DNA of 64,000 bases, from assembly GCA_013285685.1 (NCBI GenBank), contig JABDHD010000007.1:1-64000 (forward strand), read 5' to 3'. Below the pieces are notes generated by a model. It was not told the origin of the DNA and did not search any database. It was given only the letters and a program-made list of their open reading frames with translations. Below are positions 59,892 to 64,000 of this stretch, piece by piece (position 1 is the stretch's first letter; each line of letters starts with the position of its first letter). A program made the translations under genes and the position numbers. The stretch comes from Bacteroidota bacterium (GTDB lineage Bacteria; Bacteroidota; Bacteroidia; Sphingobacteriales; Sphingobacteriaceae).

Positions 59892-60575
59892 TCACCCCGC
59901 AAAGCAATAAGCACACCCGTGCTCCTGTGCGCGGCCCACGGCCCAAATACCGGATGGCGCCACTTGTACGCCCGGTAAAATCCCGGCCAGCCATTCCTGT
60001 TTTACCGCGGCCTCATCCTGGTTCGTACTTTTGGCAACAATGGCGCTGTGTACAGTTAGGGCCATATCGCACACGCAAAACAACACCCCGCTGGCCTGTA
60101 ACTCGTTTATCCCAATTTGTACTTCGCCCAGGCCAGGGATTTTAAAGGTTCCGGGTTTTGGCTCCCAGAAAGGGTTTTTAACGGCCGGCGCTTTTGTTGT
60201 ATCGTCATTGATCTTAAACAGCTCGCCAAACTTGTATTTTTCCCAAAGCTGGTGGTTCATGGCGTAGGGGACGGCGCTGTGACGCAAAACGACTACAACG
60301 CCGCATTCATTTTCCGGGGTGCCTGTTTTGGCATTGGTCATCATAAATACCCTGGGCCACGCAAAGGGCGATGTGCCGTTGGGCGCCGAAACGTCGAATA
60401 TGATGCGGTGCTTCCCTTTTACCTGTTTAAACCATTCGTCCGCATCTGAGACATCAGTGGAAATGACGGTATTTGCCGTCGATTGAAAAGGCGCCGCGAG
60501 GATACCTGTACCTAATACGGCCGCGCCGGTGGCAACCTGTTTTAAAAATGTCCGGCGTTGATTTGTTTTGTTCAT
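59892..60575 (-). CDS. Tat-exported DsrE-like protein
   Basis: A 227-residue protein. A twin-arginine signal NQRRTFLKQVATGAAVLGTG is followed by a spacer and an alpha/beta domain. IIFDVSAPNGTSPFAWPRVF, GVVVVLRHSAVPYAMNHQLW and ASGVLFCVCDMALTVHSAIV match the DsrE/DsrF fold, and GVQVAPSGIWAVGRAQEHGC resembles its last strand. Cys residues in FCVCDMA and HGCAYC could bind sulfur or a metal. It is divergent from the PQQ-dependent dehydrogenase gene. The role is unknown; assignment of the fold is by eye. Confidence 0.6.
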   Translation of the reverse strand: MNKTNQRRTFLKQVATGAAVLGTGILAAPFQSTANTVISTDVSDADEWFKQVKGKHRIIFDVSAPNGTSPFAWPRVFMMTNAKTGTPENECGVVVVLRHSAVPYAMNHQLWEKYKFGELFKINDDTTKAPAVKNPFWEPKPGTFKIPGLGEVQIGINELQASGVLFCVCDMALTVHSAIVAKSTNQDEAAVKQEWLAGILPGVQVAPSGIWAVGRAQEHGCAYCFAG

Positions 60576-60914
60576 GCCCAGCGAATTTAGGTTCTAAGAT
60601 AAATGATAAATTTTGTTCTTAATATCAGGGAAATCGCATTTTAAATTAATCACATCTTTTTCCATCACGGGGGCTTTCAAACCGGCGTTAGGGTGTTCAC
60701 GTTTTGCACACACACACACCCTCTAAACCGCAGGATAAACCGCAGACTTTTAGTCGTTTAAAATTTGATGGTGTACCAAATTGTCACGTTTTTGCGGAAT
60801 TTCGTGAACACTTACAGCGGATAACAGGTAAAACAGCGTGCCATCCAACATTTTTCTTTTCGCCATAATGTATTTAGCTTTAGCCGGTAAACCCGGTTGA
60901 CTAAACGCAATATA
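60576..60914. other. Divergent intergenic region with an inverted repeat and a CA microsatellite
   Basis: No gene fits. GTGTTCACG (60693-60701) and CGTGAACAC (60803-60811) are exact inverted complements 101 bases apart. A run of six or seven CA units occupies about 60706-60719, just beside the first arm. The arms could be distant operator sites for one regulator of both divergent genes. A possible -7 element TAGCTTTA lies near 60869 but lacks a clear -33 partner. Confidence 0.5.
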
Positions 60915-63095
60915 ATGAAAACCCGAATCCCCTTAGTTGTATTGGCAGCATCGTGCCTGCTTGTTTCCTGTAAAAAGCATCAGTCGGCTTCCCGCTACGC
61001 GGGGTGGGCAACTTATGCCGGCACGAAGGATGGCGACCGCTATTCCTCAAACGATCAGATCACGCTAAAAAACGTCAGCCGGCTTAAAGTTGCCTGGACC
61101 TATAGCACAGGCGATAAGGATGCCGCTAACCGCAGCCAGAACCAGTGCAACCCGATAATGGTTGACGGCATACTTTATGGTACAAGCCCCAAACTGAAAC
61201 TGTTTGCACTGGACGCAGCTACCGGCGAGCAGAAATGGCTCTTCGACCCGGTGACCGTGGATACCTCGAAGAAGAAAGACGCCATGGCCTTTTACAAGAT
61301 TTGCAGAGGTGTGGTTTACTGGCAGGATTCTACCGGCGGCAACAAACGCATTTTTTACAGCGTAGGGCAAAAAACATTTGCCATCGATGCTGAAAACGGC
61401 AAACCGATCATGGATTTTGGGAAAGGCGGCTATTTTGATCTGAGCGAAGACCTCGGCCGGAAAGTAAATTCATACATATCAGGAACAACACCGGGCGTTA
61501 TTTATAAGGATCTTTTAATAATAGGCGCCCGGGTGGACGAATCGGAAGATGCCGCACCAGGGCACATACGCGCGTACGATGTAATGACCGGTAAGCTGAG
61601 ATGGATATTCCATACCATACCGCAGCCGGGCGAGATTGGTTTTAATACCTGGCCCGACAGCACAGCCTGGAAGCACCTGGGCTCTGCCAATAACTGGGCG
61701 GGCATGGCGGTGGATGAAAAACGGGGTATTGTGTATGTTCCCACCGGTTCGGTTGGCGGCGATTTTTATGGCGGGCACCGCAAAGGCCCCGACCTGTTTG
61801 CCAACTGTTTGCTTGCGCTGGATGCCGTTACGGGCAAATACATCTGGCATTACCAGGTGGTACACCACGATCTGTGGGATCGCGACCTGCCCGCTAACCC
61901 CAACCTCGTAACCATTCAGCACGACGGCAAGACGATAGACGCAGTGGCCCAGATCACCAAACATGGATTTGTTTTTATGTTCGACCGCACGAACGGCCAG
62001 CCGATATTCCCAATAGAAGAAAAGCCCGTGCCGACTGCAAATGCCTTACCCGGCGAGCAGCCGTCGCCAACGCAACCGATACCTACCTTGCCCCAGCCCT
62101 TTGCCAGGCAGCATTTCGGGCCGGAGGATGTAACCGATATTTCCCCGGAAACGCATGCGGCGATGCTGGAGCGGTATAATAAAGTAAAGTACAATACCAT
62201 GTTTACCCCGCCCAGCAAGGATGGCGACTGGGTATTCCCCGGCTTTGACGGCGGCGGCGAATGGGGAGGGGCCGCAGTAGATCCGGAAACGAAGATCATG
62301 TATATCAGCAATACGGAAATGCCCTGGGCGCAGGTAATGATCGATGTACCAAAAAATGTTGATGAGCACACCCTGCAGGGCCTTGGCCATGCTATTTATA
62401 ACCGTTATTGTGTTACCTGCCACGGGCCTGAGCTTAAAGGCAACGGCACATCATTCCCCTCGCTGGTGAACATTGGTAAAAAATATAAAGGGGACCAGGT
62501 AAGCCAGATCATTGCCAGCGGGCGTAATATGATGCCTTCATTCAAGCAAATTTCGGCTGGCGACAAGCAGGCTTTGCTTGCGTTTTTACTTAAAATTCCG
62601 GCAAAACCATCCGATGCGGCAATTTTGGCCAAAGAGCCTCCTCCGACCGCCAAAAACGTACAGAACCCGGTGCCTTATATGATGGACGGCTACAAACGTT
62701 TCCTGGATAAAGACGGCTACCCCGGCATTAAACCACCCTGGGGTACTTTGGATGCCGTCGACCTTACTTCAGGCAAATTGTTGTGGAAAGTGCCATTGGG
62801 CGAATATCCTGAACTCACCAAACGCGGCATCCCCAAAACCGGTACAGAGTTGTACGGCGGCCCGGTGGTGACCAAAGGCGGGCTGGTATTTGTGGCGGCT
62901 ACAAAAGACGAAATGATTCATGCCTTTGATAAAAAAACAGGTCAGGAAGTTTGGTCGGCTAAGCTGCCGGCAGCCGGGTTTGCCACGCCGGCGGTGTATG
63001 CGATTGACGGCAAGGAGTACGTAGTGATTGCCTGCGGAGGCGGGAAGATCGGCAGTAAATCGGGGGATAGTTATGTGTGTTTTGCTTTGCCGTAG
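60915..63095 (+). CDS. PQQ-dependent dehydrogenase lipoprotein with cytochrome c domain
   Basis: A 726-residue protein from ATG 60915 with a lipoprotein signal (VVLAASCLLVSC). The beta-propeller begins WATYAGTKDGDRYSSNDQIT and has repeated tryptophan-docking motifs (FALDAATGEQKWLFDP, LLALDAVTGKYIWHYQ, HAFDKKTGQEVWSAKLPAAG). A cytochrome c insertion has the haem site CVTCHGPELKGNG near residues 499-511. The propeller closes after it (TLDAVDLTSGKLLWKVPLGE). Enzymes of this group oxidise glucose, alcohols or quinate in the periplasm and pass electrons to the respiratory chain. PQQ synthesis genes are not in the window. Confidence 0.9.
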   Translation: MKTRIPLVVLAASCLLVSCKKHQSASRYAGWATYAGTKDGDRYSSNDQITLKNVSRLKVAWTYSTGDKDAANRSQNQCNPIMVDGILYGTSPKLKLFALDAATGEQKWLFDPVTVDTSKKKDAMAFYKICRGVVYWQDSTGGNKRIFYSVGQKTFAIDAENGKPIMDFGKGGYFDLSEDLGRKVNSYISGTTPGVIYKDLLIIGARVDESEDAAPGHIRAYDVMTGKLRWIFHTIPQPGEIGFNTWPDSTAWKHLGSANNWAGMAVDEKRGIVYVPTGSVGGDFYGGHRKGPDLFANCLLALDAVTGKYIWHYQVVHHDLWDRDLPANPNLVTIQHDGKTIDAVAQITKHGFVFMFDRTNGQPIFPIEEKPVPTANALPGEQPSPTQPIPTLPQPFARQHFGPEDVTDISPETHAAMLERYNKVKYNTMFTPPSKDGDWVFPGFDGGGEWGGAAVDPETKIMYISNTEMPWAQVMIDVPKNVDEHTLQGLGHAIYNRYCVTCHGPELKGNGTSFPSLVNIGKKYKGDQVSQIIASGRNMMPSFKQISAGDKQALLAFLLKIPAKPSDAAILAKEPPPTAKNVQNPVPYMMDGYKRFLDKDGYPGIKPPWGTLDAVDLTSGKLLWKVPLGEYPELTKRGIPKTGTELYGGPVVTKGGLVFVAATKDEMIHAFDKKTGQEVWSAKLPAAGFATPAVYAIDGKEYVVIACGGGKIGSKSGDSYVCFALP

Positions 63096-63110
63096 GTAAT
63101 TGACTGGCAA

Positions 63111-63300
63111 TAGAGACGCAATATTTTTGCGTCTGCTGGCTGTAGAGACGTGATACTTCGCGTCTCGGACCCACGTGATTAGGATTATAGCTGATTGCCG
63201 GCTGCCGGTCCGGTTCATAAAATATCGCAGCGGGCTCCGCGACCGGAATCATCGTTAAATCCCGACATCGGGTCCGAGACGCAAAATATTACGTCTCTAC
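63111..63300. repeat. TAGAGACG inverted-repeat element with three arms
   Basis: Arm 1 at 63111-63134 reads TAGAGACGCAATATTTTTGC. Arm 2 at 63142-63172 and arm 3 at 63270-63300 are inverted complements over about 31 bases, with three substitutions. The arms enclose a GC-rich centre with CCGGCTGCCGGTCCGG and CGGGCTCCGCGACCGG. The element lies between the PQQ dehydrogenase and the UMF1-type transporter genes. Confidence 0.75.
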
Positions 63301-63349
63301 ATAGAAATGTTTTTGCAAACCCCGAAATTTCTATATTTTTAAAACCAGT

Positions 63350-64000
63350 ATGACAGAAAAAAATAACAAAAAAACCATCTGGGCATGGTGCATGTTCGAT
63401 TGGGCCAACCAATCCTATAATATGGTGATCACTTCAACCATATTTCCGGCTTATTATGTATTCTATACAACCTATCACAACACTAATCATGGCATAGTAA
63501 CCTTTTTTGGGCATCCCATTATAAACACCGTGCTGCTTACCTATGCACTCGGTACATCGTACATGGTTATCGTTTTACTTTTGCCTATACTCACATCCAT
63601 TGCAGATTACCGCGGAAGTAAAAAGTTGTATCTTCAATTTTTTACGTGGTTGGGCGCTTTATCGTGCGCGGGGCTATTTTGGTTTAAGCCGGTACCTATT
63701 GGCGTTCCAGCGCTCGAAATCCCGTTAATACTTTACGGGCTGGCGTGTATAGGCTACTGCGGCGGTTTTGTTTTTTACAACTCGTATTTGCCGCAAATTG
63801 CCACAGACGATCAGATGGATAACGTTAGCGCCAAAGGGTTTATGTATGGTTATGCCGGTAGTTTGGTGATGCAGTTATTGTGCTTGATCGTTATCCAGGA
63901 ACCAAAATGGTTTGGCCTTGCGGATAGCGATGCGAACCCCATAGCAGCGCGGATATCGTTCCTGTTAATTTTCTTCTGGTGGATGGGTTTTTCCATTATA
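63350..64000 (+). CDS. UMF1/Atg22-like MFS transporter, N-terminal part (3' end outside window)
   Basis: 217 codons from ATG 63350 run to the window end. The start KKTIWAWCMFDWANQSYNMV is the hallmark of the UMF1 family of the major facilitator superfamily. At least five hydrophobic segments follow, with LPILTSIADYRGSKKL between the second and third, and YNSYLPQIATDDQMDNVSAK in the fifth region. Cargo unknown; relatives are found in many bacteria and resemble yeast Atg22. No relation to the PQQ enzyme is evident. Confidence 0.87.
   Translation, partial: MTEKNNKKTIWAWCMFDWANQSYNMVITSTIFPAYYVFYTTYHNTNHGIVTFFGHPIINTVLLTYALGTSYMVIVLLLPILTSIADYRGSKKLYLQFFTWLGALSCAGLFWFKPVPIGVPALEIPLILYGLACIGYCGGFVFYNSYLPQIATDDQMDNVSAKGFMYGYAGSLVMQLLCLIVIQEPKWFGLADSDANPIAARISFLLIFFWWMGFSII

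Noticed and set aside
60706-60719. CA microsatellite as a phase-variation switch
   Set aside because: It is only six or seven units and lies far from either start codon, so slippage would not shift a reading frame; a promoter-spacing effect cannot be supported.
63543-63728. Plus-strand 61-codon frame
   Set aside because: It is an alternative frame inside the UMF1-type transporter gene, whose reading from 63350 is far more coherent.

Overview
The window reads as a chromosomal segment of a Bacteroidota bacterium, most likely in the Sphingobacteriaceae (Mucilaginibacter/Pedobacter type). The evidence is the family content (DUF1080, NIPSNAP, DUF4965/GtaA, DUF2911, gluconate-2-dehydrogenase-subunit-3-like, DUF1972 glycosyltransferases), many short intergenic inverted repeats of the kind common in this phylum, weak or absent Shine-Dalgarno sites, and moderate GC with AT-rich intergenic DNA. 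No rRNA, tRNA, CRISPR array, transposase, integrase or prophage gene was recognised. Genus and species are inference.

Region 1 (1-15.5 kb, + strand) is a sugar-oxidation island. It holds the tail of a GMC oxidoreductase, a Tat-exported Gfo/Idh/MocA oxidoreductase, two tandem Tat-type small subunits of a glucoside-3-dehydrogenase-like enzyme, a cytosolic Gfo/Idh/MocA protein, three sugar-isomerase-type TIM barrels (two Tat-exported), a c-type cytochrome lipoprotein, two MFS transporters (one NupG-like), a DUF1080 protein and a secreted GtaA/DUF4965 protein. Together they suggest oxidation of glycosides to 3-keto-sugars in the periplasm, cleavage or isomerisation there, electron transfer to cytochrome c, and uptake of products. 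Region 2 (15.5-17.8 kb) carries a NIPSNAP protein and a phytoene-desaturase-like flavoprotein.

Region 3 (17.9-26.8 kb) is a self-contained tripartite efflux operon: HlyD-type adaptor, TolC-type channel, MacB-type ATPase, two FtsX-type permeases, then a sigma-54-dependent response regulator and its histidine kinase. A perfect 20-bp palindrome and a near-consensus -24/-12 promoter lie just upstream of the adaptor gene. This is the strongest regulatory signal in the window and fits autoregulation by the operon's own NtrC-type regulator. An AqpZ-type aquaporin with a clear terminator follows.

Region 4 (27.8-52.6 kb) is a surface-polysaccharide locus. It has an ABC exporter, several GT4 and GT2 glycosyltransferases, a DUF1972 glycosyltransferase, a Wzx-type flippase, two polymerase/ligase-like membrane proteins, a polysaccharide deacetylase and a GNAT-type acyltransferase. 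Inside it sits an unusual cassette (35.6-44.0 kb): an amidohydrolase, two SAM methyltransferases, two B12-binding-type radical SAM enzymes, one SPASM-type radical SAM enzyme and a nucleotidyltransferase. A 256-bp divergent intergenic region with two strong hairpins precedes the first radical SAM gene. This cassette is the best candidate for undescribed chemistry here.

Region 5 (52.9-59.8 kb) contains an ECF sigma factor translationally coupled to a membrane protein that looks like an anti-sigma segment joined to a beta-barrel. It is followed by secreted concanavalin-fold proteins, a membrane-anchored protein with a regulator-like N-terminus and a similar outer domain, and a DUF2911-TPR protein. 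Region 6 (59.9-64 kb) has a Tat-exported DsrE-like protein divergent from a PQQ-dependent dehydrogenase lipoprotein with a cytochrome c insertion, then the start of a UMF1-type MFS transporter cut by the window end.
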